64,000 nucleotides of DNA from Phycisphaerae bacterium (GTDB taxonomy: Bacteria > Chloroflexota > Anaerolineae > 4572-78 > J111): contig JANQQF010000124.1 in NCBI GenBank assembly GCA_028285035.1, positions 124,001-188,000 on the forward strand, written 5' to 3'. Within the stretch, counting starts at the first letter, position 1. Every line of letters begins with the position of its first letter. Both the position numbers and the translations under genes were made by a program. Shown one piece after another: positions 1 to 9,438 of this stretch. The notes beneath the pieces are model-generated. The model saw only the letters and a list, made by a program, of their open reading frames with translations, had not been told where the DNA came from and ran no database searches.

Positions 1-1556
1 ACTACATTTTGCACGGCTGGCTTACCCTCGGTGATGGTGCCCGTTTTATCAAGTACGATGGTCTTCAACTTGTGGGCCAATTCCAGAGCGGTGCTATTGC
101 GAAATAAAATACCCATCCCGGCTCCTTTACCCATCCCGACCACGATGGCGGTTGGAGTGGCTAAGCCAAGCGCACAGGGGCAGGCAATCAATAGCACGGT
201 GACCAAGCGGATTAATGCACTGCTGAAAGTGGCTCCGTTGGCTAGCCAGAAACCAAAGGTGATTAAGGCGAAAACAATGACGCCAGGCACAAAAACCGCA
301 GCAATTTTATCGGCCAACGCTTGGATTGGGGCTTTAGAGCCTTGAGCTTGTTCAACCAAGCGAACAATTTGAGCCAGAGCCGTGCTTTGTCCCACATTCG
401 TGGCCTCAACTTTTAGGAGGCCGTGGGTGTTCAGCGTGGCTCCGATGACACTGTCCCCAATTTGTTTATCAACGGGCAAACTTTCCCCGGTAAGCATCGA
501 CTCGTTCACGGCTGAATAACCGCTGATGATCCGACCATCTACCGGGATTTTTTCACCAGGCCGAACGATAACAGTGTCCCCAATTTCTACCTCGTCGATG
601 GGCACCTCTACGGATTGCCCCTGCTGTTCTACCGTCGCCATTTTAGCTTGGAGCCCAATCAAACTTTTTAACGCAGCACTCGTTTTCCCCTTGGCCCGGA
701 TTTCCATCAGTTTACCGACTTTAATTAAGGTGATAATCATCGCCGAGGTTTCGAAATAGGTGGGCAGACCAACTAGGCCCACTGTAACAACAACCGAGTA
801 GAAATAGGCCATCGAGGAGCCCAGCACAACCAGCACATCCATATTGGCTGAGCCGCCTCGCAAACTTTTGTAAGCCCCAACGTAGTAATCCCAACCCGTA
901 TAAAATTGAACAGGCGTAGCGAGAATAAGCAAGGCAAAATTAACCCAAATTGGATAAACCCAATTATCGAGGGAGCCAAAGCCATAAGTGCTTAAAAAAA
1001 GAAAAAGCCAATTGTGGGCAATAAAAAAGAGTAGGCCAGTGAAAATTAAGCCGATGACGAGACGCTGGGTGTGTCGGCTAATTTCGGCAGCCCGGGCCAT
1101 TGCCTCGGCATCAATCGGTTCGATGTTCGGCTCAGCTTGAATGACCCCATAGCCTGCTTTTTCGATGGCTCTGACGATGTCGGCTTGGGTGACAGCCCCA
1201 GGAACGTATTGAATGGTTGCTCGCTCCGTGGCAAGGTTGACGGAGGCAGTGACAATACCCACCAGCTTTTTGTTTAACACCCACTCAATGGTAGTGACGC
1301 AGTTGGCACACGTTATTCCGGTGATCGGCAGTTGGATAGTCGCCAGAGGAACCTGATAACCAGCCCGCTCTATGCGTTGGATGATGGCTTGTGGCGTGGC
1401 GGTTTTTGGATCGTAGCTAACCTGTACCTTCTGGGTACCATAGTTGACCGTGGCCTCATTCACCCCGTCTACTTTTTTTGCATTTCGCTCGATTGTCGTC
1501 GCACAATTAGCGCAGGTCATGCCCAAAACGGGCATCGTGATTTGTTGTATTGTCAT
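1..1556 (-). CDS. copA: Copper-translocating P-type ATPase, C-terminus cut by window edge
   Basis: This is a P1B-type ATPase that exports Cu(I) across the cytoplasmic membrane with ATP. The reading frame runs unbroken for 518 codons from ATG at 1556 to the window edge. It shows two N-terminal heavy-metal-associated domains (GMTCANC near residue 13, GITCANC near 84), the actuator motif LTGES, the membrane CPC metal site (Cys459-Pro-Cys461) and the phosphorylated aspartate in DKTGT (Asp503). The ATP-binding P and N domains after residue 518 lie outside the window. It is a close paralogue, with the same domain order, of the ATPase at 2832-5282, so the organism carries two copies a few kb apart. 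No CsoR-like operator is visible upstream, so it may be regulated differently from the second copy. Silver as an alternative substrate cannot be excluded. Confidence 0.93.
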   Translation of the reverse strand, partial: MTIQQITMPVLGMTCANCATTIERNAKKVDGVNEATVNYGTQKVQVSYDPKTATPQAIIQRIERAGYQVPLATIQLPITGITCANCVTTIEWVLNKKLVGIVTASVNLATERATIQYVPGAVTQADIVRAIEKAGYGVIQAEPNIEPIDAEAMARAAEISRHTQRLVIGLIFTGLLFFIAHNWLFLFLSTYGFGSLDNWVYPIWVNFALLILATPVQFYTGWDYYVGAYKSLRGGSANMDVLVVLGSSMAYFYSVVVTVGLVGLPTYFETSAMIITLIKVGKLMEIRAKGKTSAALKSLIGLQAKMATVEQQGQSVEVPIDEVEIGDTVIVRPGEKIPVDGRIISGYSAVNESMLTGESLPVDKQIGDSVIGATLNTHGLLKVEATNVGQSTALAQIVRLVEQAQGSKAPIQALADKIAAVFVPGVIVFALITFGFWLANGATFSSALIRLVTVLLIACPCALGLATPTAIVVGMGKGAGMGILFRNSTALELAHKLKTIVLDKTGTITEGKPAVQNV

Positions 1557-1989
1557 AAGTGTTATTTTAGTAAACCAGAAGAAGTTTTCAAAAATGAGAT
1601 GTGAAAATGGCGAAAGTTATGTGTAAATGTGTCTGGGTCCCGGTTTACTATTAGTAATTTGTCAAAATCTGCTCAAATTTCGATCTATTTGGACTAAATT
1701 CTTAGGATTTACGCAGAATACAGGTGAAATGTCGGTTGAGCCTGTCGAAACCAGATATTTCGTTCCACAAAACGTTGATTGAGCCTGTCGAAAGTAACGT
1801 TTTGCCTAAGTCCTGTTCTAAACTTTTATTTTTATTATTTTTTGCGAATTACTCTACCCAAATACGGTGTGAGACAAAATGGACAAGGTAACAAGGTTGT
1901 AGACTCGTAAGATAAAAGAAGGAATTAAGTTTGGCGGGCAATCGTGTCTTGGTTAAAATGTTTCCAAATCATTTTTTGGGAGATGACCA
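1557..1989. other. 433-bp intergenic region between divergent copA and dsbB-like genes
   Basis: I see no coding potential here. The stretch holds two copies of a short dispersed repeat (described separately), is AT-rich on both sides of it, and ends with the GGGAG ribosome-binding site of the DsbB-like gene at 1978-1982. No convincing -35/-10 pair stood out. Confidence 0.6.
1734..1804. repeat. Two copies of a short hairpin-associated dispersed repeat
   Basis: The core TTGAGCCTGTCGAAA occurs twice about 45 bp apart. The first copy (1734-1752) is framed by GGTT/AACC half-sites. The second is framed by a perfect 9-bp inverted repeat, CAAAACGTT (1768-1776) and AACGTTTTG (1796-1804), with the core in the 19-nt loop. 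This core is a familiar dispersed intergenic repeat in several bacterial phyla. Its role is unknown. Confidence 0.6.
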
Positions 1990-2442
1990 TTGAATAGTGA
2001 GAGTCAGTTGCAAACAAGATGGACACCATTGATCCAACAGTATGGGGCCTATTTGGCCTTAATTCCAGCTTTGGCTGCTATGTTGGGGAGCTTGTATTAC
2101 AGCGAAATCAGACACTTTATTCCCTGTACGTTGTGTTGGTATCAGCGAATTTTGATGTATCCGCTAGTTTTGATCCTGTTGATTGGGATCATTAAACAGG
2201 ATGAATATTTGTCAACCTATGTGTTACCCTTTTCGATGATTGGACTTGGTATTTCGATCTACCATTATTTAATTCAGATTGGTGTGCTTAGTGCTGGGAC
2301 AGCTTGTTCCGGTGGCGTTCCCTGTGGTACACGATATGTGAATCTTTTTGGCTTTGTGACCATTCCTTTTATGGCCCTTATCGCCTTCGCGCTGATTACG
2401 ATCATTATGGGGGCGGTTAAGTTGACCGAGAAAAAGGTCTAG
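1990..2442 (+). CDS. DsbB/BdbC-like disulfide bond formation protein
   Basis: This small integral membrane protein (150 residues, four to five hydrophobic segments) would re-oxidise a DsbA-like thiol oxidase and pass electrons to quinone. It has the first periplasmic pair CTLC (Cys46, Cys49) followed by WYQR, which is a family signature, and a second pair at Cys106 and Cys112. The start is TTG at 1990, preceded by GGGAG seven bases upstream. An out-of-frame ATG just upstream ends after four codons. The gene lies between the two copper ATPase genes, and oxidative protein folding is a known copper target, but a functional link here is only inferred. No dsbA partner is in the window. Confidence 0.85.
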   Translation: MNSESQLQTRWTPLIQQYGAYLALIPALAAMLGSLYYSEIRHFIPCTLCWYQRILMYPLVLILLIGIIKQDEYLSTYVLPFSMIGLGISIYHYLIQIGVLSAGTACSGGVPCGTRYVNLFGFVTIPFMALIAFALITIIMGAVKLTEKKV

Positions 2443-2445
2443 TCA

Positions 2446-2835
2446 CTACAACAAATACCCCACCATAAAAAGGCCCAATGCCCAGTCATAAATCAAACAG
2501 GCAGGTGGATACCAGCTTTGAATGGTCGTTTGGACGCCTTTAGGATGATGGGCCAGATCCCACAGGCCATGGGCAAAATAACCGACGATTAAGAAGATCG
2601 GTGATAGCCACAGTCCGCCAAACACTAACCCGAGAAAGACTGTGGCTATGCTAATTTCAATAATCAAGATATTGCGGCGACCATCGTTGATCGCAAAGCC
2701 GATGTAAATGGCGGCGATGACAGCTAGCAGAACTGCGATGGCTTGCCACGCCCAATCCTGCGGGAGAATAGCCAGAACTAACATCGTGGGCACAGCTAGT
2801 CCGAGGCCAAGGCCAGTCTCTTTGATCCATTTCAT
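2446..2835 (-). CDS. Small membrane protein co-translated with CopA
   Basis: This 129-residue protein has four to five predicted membrane segments and a conserved-looking C-terminal motif with [12 protein letters not shown] and a downstream tryptophan/tyrosine pair. I do not recognise a characterised family. The look is that of a DUF6010-type membrane protein, which is a weak call. Its ATG overlaps the stop codon of copA by four bases, so it is probably translationally coupled to the copper ATPase and may be an accessory to it. The two histidines after the third membrane segment could bind metal, but that is inference. Confidence 0.6.
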   Translation of the reverse strand: MKWIKETGLGLGLAVPTMLVLAILPQDWAWQAIAVLLAVIAAIYIGFAINDGRRNILIIEISIATVFLGLVFGGLWLSPIFLIVGYFAHGLWDLAHHPKGVQTTIQSWYPPACLIYDWALGLFMVGYLL

Positions 2836-5282
2836 ATCGTTGCCCTTCGCAATCGCAAACTGTTCCCAACCACGCTCACCGAGCTAAATGCCATCGCAAA
2901 GGCGGCGGCAATGGGATGAAGTTCCCGCAAATAGATGGGTAAATTTGGCAAGAACACCAAAACTCCAGCTGCGATTGGGATAAGTATAACGTTGTAGGCA
3001 AACGCCCAAAAAAGGTTCTGTTTGATGGTGCGCATCGTGGCTTGACTGAGGCGGATGGTTTGGGGGACACCCTGCAAGTCACCTCCCATCAAGGTGATGC
3101 CTGCGGTCTCCATCGCCACATCAGCGCCTGTCCCAATTGCCAAACCGACATTAGCCTGGGCTAGGGCTGGAGCATCATTCACCCCATCCCCCACCATTGC
3201 TACATTTAGCCCCTCTGCTTGGAGTTTAGCGACATTGGCTGCTTTATCCCCCGGCAAAACCTCAGCCAGCACCCGATCAACGCCAACTTCAGCAGCGATA
3301 GCCTCGGCGGTGGCTTGATTGTCGCCTGTCATCATCACGACGTGGAGCCCCATCGATTTTAGATCGGCAATCGCGGCTTTTGAGCTAGGTTTGATCGTAT
3401 CGGCAATCCCAATGATGGCGCTGGCTTGACCATCCACCGCCAACCACGTGGCTGTTTTCGCCTCCTGTTGCAATTGGGCCACTTTTTCGCCTAAGCCATT
3501 CAAATAAATCTGCTCTTGCTCCATCAGGCGTAAATTGCCCAGCAAGATTTGCTGCCCTTCAACCTCAGCTTTGACGCCGTGCCCTGCAATCGCTTGAAAG
3601 CCCGTTGGCTCGCTCAATGTCAGTTGTTGAGCCTGGGCAGCACGCACAATCGCTTCGCCGAGTGGATGCTCAGAGCCACGTTCGACCGACGCGGCCAGCC
3701 GAAGTAGATCCGTTGCGTTGTTGCCACCAACGGTCTGCTCGCTCACAATCACATCGGTGACCGTTGGTGCGCCTTTTGTGATTGTACCCGTTTTATCCAA
3801 CACGATGGTGTCGAGGGTACCGGCTTGCTCTAAGGCCGTGCTGTTGCGGAATAAGATGCCCTGGCGCGCCCCTTTGCCCATTCCCACGACGATGGCCGTC
3901 GGTGTGGCTAAGCCCAGCGCACACGGGCAGGCAATGACGAGAATAGCGACCAAGCGGATCAAGGCTGGCGTAAAGCCAGCTCCGCTAGCGAGCCATACGA
4001 TGAATGTTAATATCGCGAGGCCAATCACAATAGGGACAAATATCGCCGATACCCGATCGGCCACAGCTTGAATAGGTGCTTTGGAGCCTTGAGCCGCTTC
4101 AACCAAACGTACAATTTGAGCCAAAGCTGTTTCCCGCCCAACTTTTGTCGCTTTGATCTTAAGCAAGCCCTGTTTGTTGAGGGTCGATCCAATCACGGCA
4201 TCCCCAATATTTTTGTCTACAGGCAAGCTTTCGCCTGTCAATAGTGCTTCATCGACGCTTGATGTGCCGCTGATGACAACGCCATCCACGGGGATTTTTT
4301 CCCCAGGCCGAATAACCACTCGATCATGTACAATGACCTGATCAGTGGGAATATCGATCTCAACACCCTCACGTTCGACCCGCGCTGTTTTCGCTTGCAA
4401 GCCCATCAACGCTTTGATAGCCTCACTAGTTTTGCCTTTTGCCCGAACTTCAATCAGCTTGCCAACCTTAATCAAGGTGATGATAGCCGCAGAGGTTTCG
4501 AAGTAAACGTGCCCACCGAGCAGGCCAAAGGTGACGACAATTGAATAGAAATAGGCAACCGATGAGCCAAGGGCGACCAGGACATCCATGTTGGCCGATT
4601 TGTTTCGCAGGCTCTTGTAGCTACCGACGTAGTAGTCCCAGCCGGTGTAGAACTGAACGGGGGTCGCCAGAAGCAGAAAGAGCACATTGACCCAGGCTGC
4701 GTGTGCCCAATGCCCAATTAGGCCAAAGTCGCGAGCCATACTGAAGATGAAAAGGGGTACAGTGAAAATGACACCCACCCATAATTTTCGGGTTTGATCG
4801 GCCAAATCTCGCTCTCGAGCCACTTTTTCTGCATCAACGAGATTAGCCGTCTCATCGGCAATAATCACCCCATAGCCAGCTTTCTCGACAGCCGCAACCA
4901 TCTCTGTGTGGGTGACCGTTCCTGGAATATATTTGACCACTGCCTTTTCGGTTGCAAAATTGACCGATGCTTCAATAATTCCAGGGACTTTCTTGTTGAG
5001 CGTTCGTTCGACCGTATTAACACAATTGGCGCAGGTCATACCTGTGATTGGAAGTTCCAACGTTGCGACAGGGATTTCATAGCCCGCCCGGTCGACTCGG
5101 TCAATCATCATTTGTGGTGTTGTCTGGTTGGGATCGTAGGTGACCGCGACCTTTTCGGTGCTAAAATTAACAACGGCGTCTGAGACACCGTCAAGTTTCT
5201 TTATATTCCGTTCGACACTGGCGACACAGTTGGCACAAGTCATCCCCAGCACTGGTATCGTCAGTTGTTTTTCCGTTGCCAT
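2832..5282 (-). CDS. copA: Copper-translocating P-type ATPase
   Basis: This is a full-length Cu(I)-exporting ATPase of 816 residues. In order it has heavy-metal-associated domains at about 8-70 (Cys16, Cys19) and 76-140 (Cys84, Cys87), membrane helices, the TGES actuator motif, the CPC transport site, the phosphorylated DKTGT, the SEHPLG motif of the N domain and the hinge [10 protein letters not shown]. An in-frame TTG lies 15 bases upstream, but ATG at 5282 has GGGAGAG at the right distance and gives a standard N-terminus (MATEKQ). It follows csoR and a copZ-like gene on the same strand and overlaps the next small membrane gene by four bases. The operon is therefore csoR-copZ-copA-membrane protein, induced by copper through CsoR. 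Confidence 0.96.
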   Translation of the reverse strand: MATEKQLTIPVLGMTCANCVASVERNIKKLDGVSDAVVNFSTEKVAVTYDPNQTTPQMMIDRVDRAGYEIPVATLELPITGMTCANCVNTVERTLNKKVPGIIEASVNFATEKAVVKYIPGTVTHTEMVAAVEKAGYGVIIADETANLVDAEKVARERDLADQTRKLWVGVIFTVPLFIFSMARDFGLIGHWAHAAWVNVLFLLLATPVQFYTGWDYYVGSYKSLRNKSANMDVLVALGSSVAYFYSIVVTFGLLGGHVYFETSAAIITLIKVGKLIEVRAKGKTSEAIKALMGLQAKTARVEREGVEIDIPTDQVIVHDRVVIRPGEKIPVDGVVISGTSSVDEALLTGESLPVDKNIGDAVIGSTLNKQGLLKIKATKVGRETALAQIVRLVEAAQGSKAPIQAVADRVSAIFVPIVIGLAILTFIVWLASGAGFTPALIRLVAILVIACPCALGLATPTAIVVGMGKGARQGILFRNSTALEQAGTLDTIVLDKTGTITKGAPTVTDVIVSEQTVGGNNATDLLRLAASVERGSEHPLGEAIVRAAQAQQLTLSEPTGFQAIAGHGVKAEVEGQQILLGNLRLMEQEQIYLNGLGEKVAQLQQEAKTATWLAVDGQASAIIGIADTIKPSSKAAIADLKSMGLHVVMMTGDNQATAEAIAAEVGVDRVLAEVLPGDKAANVAKLQAEGLNVAMVGDGVNDAPALAQANVGLAIGTGADVAMETAGITLMGGDLQGVPQTIRLSQATMRTIKQNLFWAFAYNVILIPIAAGVLVFLPNLPIYLRELHPIAAAFAMAFSSVSVVGNSLRLRRATI

Positions 5283-5309
5283 AATCGTCTCTCCCAAATA
5301 ACGCTCTCG

Positions 5310-5516
5310 TTATGTTTCAGCGGGATAATTGATTTCTTCCAGTAGGTCGGTAATACCTTGCCAAGTTTGGCCTTCAGCCCACTCAACTGTTACCAATTTG
5401 CTGGTTTCATCGGCCTTCACCGTTGTCACCCCATCTAACTCTGCTAACTCCATTTCAATCGTTCGCACACAGTGAGCACAAGAAATATTTGGCACTTTAA
5501 ATGTTTTTGTTGTCAT
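5310..5516 (-). CDS. copZ: CopZ-like copper chaperone
   Basis: This 68-residue protein is a single heavy-metal-associated domain with the motif ISCAHC (Cys13, Cys16), flanked by the expected beta-alpha-beta pattern. It should carry Cu(I) in the cytoplasm and hand it to CopA and to CsoR. The His between the cysteines (CAHC rather than CANC or CASC) matches many bacterial CopZ proteins. It sits between csoR and copA with short gaps and is presumably expressed with them from the csoR promoter. Confidence 0.88.
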   Translation of the reverse strand: MTTKTFKVPNISCAHCVRTIEMELAELDGVTTVKADETSKLVTVEWAEGQTWQGITDLLEEINYPAET

Positions 5517-5537
5517 TATAAACTCCTTTGCCTTTTC

Positions 5538-5813
5538 TTAACCTTTTCCTTTTTTATCAAAGACTTGCATAACTTCACGCAGGACCCGCTCTCGTTCTTC
5601 AGGGTCATCTCCCTGAATCGCAGTGGTCACACACGTATGCAAATGTTCATCTAAAACTTGGCTACTAACTTTCTGAAGGGCAGATTGGATGGCGAGAATC
5701 TGATTGACAATATCAATACAATAGGCCCCATCTTCAACCATTTTTTGTACGCCTCGAACGTGACCTTCGATACTTTTCAGCCGGTTCGTCAATTTTTTTG
5801 TTTGCTCATCCAT
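5538..5813 (-). CDS. csoR: CsoR-family copper-sensing repressor
   Basis: This 91-residue all-helical repressor binds DNA when copper-free and releases it on binding Cu(I). The family copper triad is complete: Cys32, His57 and Cys61, with the same spacing (25 and 4) as in the Mycobacterium CsoR. That argues for copper sensing rather than formaldehyde sensing by FrmR relatives. The start ATG at 5813 has a good AAGGAG site. It is the first gene of the copper operon and lies just downstream of an operator of the CsoR type, so it should repress itself together with copZ and copA. Confidence 0.94.
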   Translation of the reverse strand: MDEQTKKLTNRLKSIEGHVRGVQKMVEDGAYCIDIVNQILAIQSALQKVSSQVLDEHLHTCVTTAIQGDDPEERERVLREVMQVFDKKGKG

Positions 5814-5837
5814 TGTTATAAACTCCTTACCTCTTCA

Positions 5838-5864
5838 TATCCCACCCCCCAGGGGGCGGGGTAA
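5838..5864. promoter_or_regulatory. CsoR operator (GC-rich pseudo-palindrome)
   Basis: The sequence TATCCCACCCCCC followed by a G-rich inverse half ending in GGGGTAA has the known CsoR operator form: an AT-flanked palindrome of C and G tracts. It lies directly downstream of the csoR -10 element, over the expected transcription start, which is where a repressor would block initiation. Confidence 0.85.
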
Positions 5865-5872
5865 TTGTGAAT

Positions 5873-5901
5873 ATTATAACAACGCTAAGAAGCCGTGTCA
5901 A
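5873..5901 (-). promoter_or_regulatory. Consensus sigma-70 promoter of the csoR operon
   Basis: On the minus strand TTGACA (5896-5901) is followed after exactly 17 bases by TATAAT (5873-5878), both perfect matches to the housekeeping consensus. Transcription would start near 5866, inside the CsoR operator. A promoter this strong needs tight repression, which fits the overlapping operator. Confidence 0.9.
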
Positions 5902-6029
5902 GTCAATTGTAAATGAAATTAGGTCGGTAAGTTTTATCTAATTTTCGTAGGATGAATACGAAAATCGGCACAGGGATTGATGTATGCTTATCACAATATA
6001 GAATTGATTTTAGTAGATTTGGAGGTAAA

Positions 6030-6239
6030 ATGAGAAACCCTGGTACAGCAGCAGTCTTGAGCTTTCTTGTTCCAGGAATTGGACAAATTTATAATGGACG
6101 GCTTGTGTGGGCCATTATTTGGTTGATAATTACCCCTGGTTTTTGGTTAGGAACGGGTGGAATATTAGGATGGGTGTGCCACCTCTTGTCGGCCTATCAA
6201 GCCTATAATTATGCTAAAACTCACCCTCATCCTTATTAA
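6030..6239 (+). CDS. Small TM2-like membrane protein
   Basis: This 69-residue protein has two hydrophobic segments and the stretch FLVPGIGQIYNGR, typical of small TM2-type membrane proteins whose function is unknown. The frame is open from 5952, but ATG at 6030 has GGAGG five bases upstream and gives a sensible N-terminus, so I choose it. It is followed 35 bases later by another small membrane gene, and the two probably form one transcript ending at the hairpin at 6567. Confidence 0.65.
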   Translation: MRNPGTAAVLSFLVPGIGQIYNGRLVWAIIWLIITPGFWLGTGGILGWVCHLLSAYQAYNYAKTHPHPY

Positions 6240-6274
6240 GTGATCAATAAATTGAGAAGGAAGGAATAGTTACA

Positions 6275-6529
6275 ATGCCTATTTGGTTTGTCATCCTCTT
6301 GATTCTATGTGCCGTTATATTATTGGCGGGATGGTGGTGGTCAAAGCAAAATAAGGCAGGATGTCCTCATTGCGGTAGTTTGAATATTGGCGAGGTCTCT
6401 AAAAAACCAGTAGGGCTAGAGAATTACATCAACCCGCTGGGAGGTGAGACGCAGCTTCGTTATGAGGTAAAATATCAATGTGGAGATTGTATGGCAGGGT
6501 GGCAGCTTACAATTTCCGAGTACCAATAA
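6275..6529 (+). CDS. Membrane-anchored zinc-ribbon protein
   Basis: This 84-residue protein starts with one membrane helix (about residues 3-20, ending WWWSKQNK). A cytoplasmic zinc-ribbon-like part follows, with CPHC near residue 31 and CGDC near residue 71. I do not recognise the family. The two cysteine pairs probably bind one zinc ion. It shares a transcript direction with the TM2-like gene upstream and is followed by a clear terminator. Confidence 0.6.
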   Translation: MPIWFVILLILCAVILLAGWWWSKQNKAGCPHCGSLNIGEVSKKPVGLENYINPLGGETQLRYEVKYQCGDCMAGWQLTISEYQ

Positions 6530-6566
6530 ATTTTATGCGGCTTATTGGAATATAAATCCTAAATCT

Positions 6567-6601
6567 AAAAAAGCACACCAACTTATCGGGTGTGCTTTTT
6601 T
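6567..6601. terminator. Bidirectional rho-independent terminator
   Basis: A 13-bp perfect stem with GC core GCACACC/GGTGTGC and A/T tracts on both sides lies between two convergent genes: the zinc-ribbon gene on plus and the PP2C gene on minus. It can stop transcription from either side. Confidence 0.88.
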
Positions 6602-6627
6602 ATTATTTCATAATCAACGTTGATAAA

Positions 6628-7374
6628 CTATTCTTTGACCTTTATCACCGCAACAGAGATATTGTCTTTGCCACCGGCCTCATTCGCAGCGTCGACTAAA
6701 TTGTCGACCAGTGAGCTTGGGTCACTTGCGGCTTGGAATAGTTTCAATATGTGTTCATCAGAAATCATATTCCACAAACCATCACTGCACAAAAGAAGCC
6801 AATCACCCGGCGTTAAGGGCACTTCGATGAAAGAGGGAACCAATGGAGGATCTTGCCCAATCGCTTTGGTGACGACGTGTCCAAAAGGGTGATTTTCGGC
6901 TTGTTCTTTAGTGATAAGCCCCCCTTCCTCCAACTCCCTGCTCCAAGAGTCATCTCGGGTCAGTTGCATAATTGTGCCACCTCTTATTTGGTAGGCTCGG
7001 GCATCACCCGCGTGACTGATGTATGCCTTGTCTTGATAAATCAACGCAATGACAATGGTGGCCCCCATTTTACGCTTTTGTCCTGCCTGTTGCCCCGCTT
7101 GGTAAACAGCGTCGTTGGCAGTTTCCATGGCCCCAACGAGGAGCGTTTCGAGAGTCTTTTTGGACATATCGGTGGGGCGGGCTTTTACTTCCTTGCTCAC
7201 CACCTCGCCGATTTTGGTTGACCCCATTTCACTGGCAACCTCACCCGCCTCCTGGCCTCCCATACCATCAGCTACGATAAAAAGCCTAGCTGCTTCATTG
7301 GTCCAAATAAAATCTTCATTTTGTCGTTTTGGATTTCGTCCAACATCACTTTTATGGGCGGATGCAATGACCAT
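6628..7374 (-). CDS. PP2C-family serine/threonine phosphatase
   Basis: This 248-residue protein dephosphorylates phospho-Ser/Thr with two metal ions. The family motifs are present in order: RQNED near residue 19, ADGMGGQ near 36, a SHAGDARAY segment, the ENHPFGHVVTKAIG region, CSDGLWNM and the final DNISVAVI. It has no membrane segment and looks like the stand-alone bacterial Stp/PrpC type. It lies 17 bases downstream of an FHA-domain gene, so the pair is probably a phospho-Thr signalling unit. The matching kinase is not in the window. Confidence 0.92.
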   Translation of the reverse strand: MVIASAHKSDVGRNPKRQNEDFIWTNEAARLFIVADGMGGQEAGEVASEMGSTKIGEVVSKEVKARPTDMSKKTLETLLVGAMETANDAVYQAGQQAGQKRKMGATIVIALIYQDKAYISHAGDARAYQIRGGTIMQLTRDDSWSRELEEGGLITKEQAENHPFGHVVTKAIGQDPPLVPSFIEVPLTPGDWLLLCSDGLWNMISDEHILKLFQAASDPSSLVDNLVDAANEAGGKDNISVAVIKVKE

Positions 7375-7391
7375 CAGTCGCTCCTTAAAAA

Positions 7392-8129
7392 TTATTGTAT
7401 ACCATATCTAAATTGTGGTTTGGTTTCTAGTCGATAGCCGAGGCCTTGAACATTTTGAAAAAACTGGGGACTGCCTGGTGTATCTTCAACTTTTTTGCGG
7501 AGACGCCATATGAGATGATTAACCTCGCTCTCAGTCCGATCCACTTCATCACCCCAAATTGCCTCAATTAATTCTTCATACGCACACATTACTGGCACAT
7601 TGCCGTTACTGCGATTGCGCTGATCCATATAACGCACTAGTTTATGTTCTTGTGGGCTCAGGTTTTTAATTTCATCCTTTTTTGTGCCAATGATTCGGTA
7701 CAATTTAGCCTGTAACCAATCATATTCGATATGGGGAGTGAGAATTACTCGTTTTGGCACCTGGGTGCTCCAAGGATCCTCAAAGTTCAACTTCCAATAA
7801 ATTGGCGTCCCATCTTCGGTGAGCTTTCCCAAAATACAAATGATATCACTTGGGCTGAGCCTTGCTCGCCCTTCGACCATTGACATTGCTTCATCTCGTT
7901 TGATAAATGTACGATTGATGCTGCCGTTATCAACGATCCACCAAGCCCCTCCTTCACGCTCTATGGCACAATGGACTTTGCGTGAAATAAGTTGTTGTGG
8001 GTCTGGCTCAAGCGCCACATCATTGAACTCAGAAAATCGGCCAATGGTTAAACGATCTTTGCTCAAATATACTTTTGATACCTGACCGTCAGGACCAATA
8101 ATCTCTAAAAATGGTAATTTGTTGCTCAT
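7392..8129 (-). CDS. FHA-domain protein with C-terminal winged helix
   Basis: The N-terminal part is an FHA domain that binds phosphothreonine peptides. It has GRFSE near residue 30, the SRKVH motif and the NGSINRTFI loop. The C-terminal 90 residues form an OmpR/PhoB-type winged helix (LSPQEHKLV, then WRLRKKVE, ending GLGYRLE), so the protein is likely a DNA-binding regulator controlled by phosphorylation. An in-frame ATG at 8189 would add 20 residues with no domain character, so I prefer ATG at 8129 (245 residues), though no strong ribosome-binding site decides it. It precedes the PP2C gene, suggesting that the phosphatase resets this switch. Confidence 0.85.
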   Translation of the reverse strand: MSNKLPFLEIIGPDGQVSKVYLSKDRLTIGRFSEFNDVALEPDPQQLISRKVHCAIEREGGAWWIVDNGSINRTFIKRDEAMSMVEGRARLSPSDIICILGKLTEDGTPIYWKLNFEDPWSTQVPKRVILTPHIEYDWLQAKLYRIIGTKKDEIKNLSPQEHKLVRYMDQRNRSNGNVPVMCAYEELIEAIWGDEVDRTESEVNHLIWRLRKKVEDTPGSPQFFQNVQGLGYRLETKPQFRYGIQ

Positions 8130-8252
8130 AATGTCTACTCGACCATACAACACAATCACTTCATCACGAGTATGAATCCAGTATATCATTGGTAGGGGGT
8201 TATTGCAATGGGATGTAGGTTGAAGGTAAATTTAAATTCTGTGTAAAATAGA

Positions 8253-8280
8253 TTGATTCGTCGGGAGATTAGCGTATAAT
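8253..8280 (+). promoter_or_regulatory. Predicted sigma-70 promoter, probably giving a leaderless mRNA
   Basis: TTGATT (8253-8258), a 16-base spacer and a perfect TATAAT (8275-8280) lie just upstream of the glycoside hydrolase-like gene. Initiation six to seven bases after the -10 would fall near 8287, two or three bases before ATG 8290. The transcript would have essentially no leader and no ribosome-binding site. Confidence 0.65.
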
Positions 8281-8289
8281 GCCACCGCT

Positions 8290-9438
8290 ATGATGATAAC
8301 CGAACAGAATTCAAATGAGCCTGATAAAAATATGCTATCTTTAAAGTCTCTCGCCTCCAGAATTTTACTGCTTTGGCTATGCTTGTTATTTATCCTGATT
8401 CCATCAGCTGCCCCTCCCGGACAGATTGAGCTTGGCCCCCAACAAACGGTTGTCACGGTCAATCCAAAGATGGGGGTTCATACCCGGCTGACGGATGAAG
8501 TGGAGCCTTGGAAGATCAAACGAACGTTGGAAATGGTCCGAGAGATGGGAGCACCCTGGATTGTCGAATATTTTCCGTGGGCGTATCGGGAACCCCAACC
8601 TGGGGTGTTTGATTGGAGCCACAGCGATTTAGTGATGACTCACGCCGAACGACAAGGGTTGACCGTCATTGCCCGGCTTGGCTTTGTTCCAGAGTGGGCC
8701 AGACCTGCAGACTCGGCCTCATCCTATCTCCCCCTCGAACACTACCTTGATTTTGCCAATTATGTTCAAGCATTTGTCAATCGTTATGGGGACCGCGTGC
8801 CAGCTGTTATTATCTGGAATGAGCCGAACCTTGCTTTGGAGTGGGGGTTTCAACCCATTGATCCCGAAGGCTATACCCTGTTGCTCAAGGCCGCCTATCA
8901 CAGTGTGCAAGAATCAGACTATCCCGATACCATTGTTTTGGGGGGAGCGTTGGCCCCAACCTTGGCCCCACCAGGTAACGAGCAAGCCCTCAACGACCTC
9001 ATTTATTTGCAGCGGATGCTCGATGCGGGGGCGGGGGACTTGATGGACGGTCTCTCAGTCCACGCCTATGGTTGGAGCTTCCCGGCTGATGATCCGCCGC
9101 ATCCAGAGGTCATCAATTTTCGCCGAACCGAACTTGTTTATGAGATGTTGGTCGATAACGGCTATTCTGATTTGCCGATTTATATTACCGAAGGCGGGTG
9201 GAACGATCATCCGCGTTGGACACGGGCGGTGAAACCTGGTCAGCGTATTGAGAATACCATTACGGCCTATGAATTAGTGGAAGCGTGGCCTTGGGCTGAG
9301 ATGGCTGGGTTGTGGGCGTTTCGTTTTCCCTGGCCCACGCGTACTTATCTCGACTACTTCACGTTTGTGACCACGGAATTTGAACCGAAACCGCTCTATC
9401 TAGAGGTTCAGCAGTATGGTCAGGGAAATCGCGAATGA
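8290..9438 (+). CDS. Secreted or anchored clan-A glycoside hydrolase-like protein
   Basis: This 382-residue protein has an N-terminal signal or anchor segment (LLLWLCLLFILIP, about residues 26-38). A TIM-barrel of the GH39/GH5 clan follows: IIWNEPNLALEW carries the acid/base Glu, and IYITEGGWND carries the nucleophile Glu. Substrate cannot be read from the sequence. The start at 8290 sits right behind a promoter, while an internal ATG at 8332 would give a cleaner signal peptide. Its last four bases overlap the start of a solute-binding protein gene, so the two are co-translated. It resembles the N-terminal half of the 10248-11990 protein. Confidence 0.75.
   Translation: MMITEQNSNEPDKNMLSLKSLASRILLLWLCLLFILIPSAAPPGQIELGPQQTVVTVNPKMGVHTRLTDEVEPWKIKRTLEMVREMGAPWIVEYFPWAYREPQPGVFDWSHSDLVMTHAERQGLTVIARLGFVPEWARPADSASSYLPLEHYLDFANYVQAFVNRYGDRVPAVIIWNEPNLALEWGFQPIDPEGYTLLLKAAYHSVQESDYPDTIVLGGALAPTLAPPGNEQALNDLIYLQRMLDAGAGDLMDGLSVHAYGWSFPADDPPHPEVINFRRTELVYEMLVDNGYSDLPIYITEGGWNDHPRWTRAVKPGQRIENTITAYELVEAWPWAEMAGLWAFRFPWPTRTYLDYFTFVTTEFEPKPLYLEVQQYGQGNRE

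Noticed and set aside
1734..1804. CRISPR-like repeat pair
   Set aside because: There are only two short copies with different flanks and no cas genes nearby. It fits a dispersed hairpin repeat.
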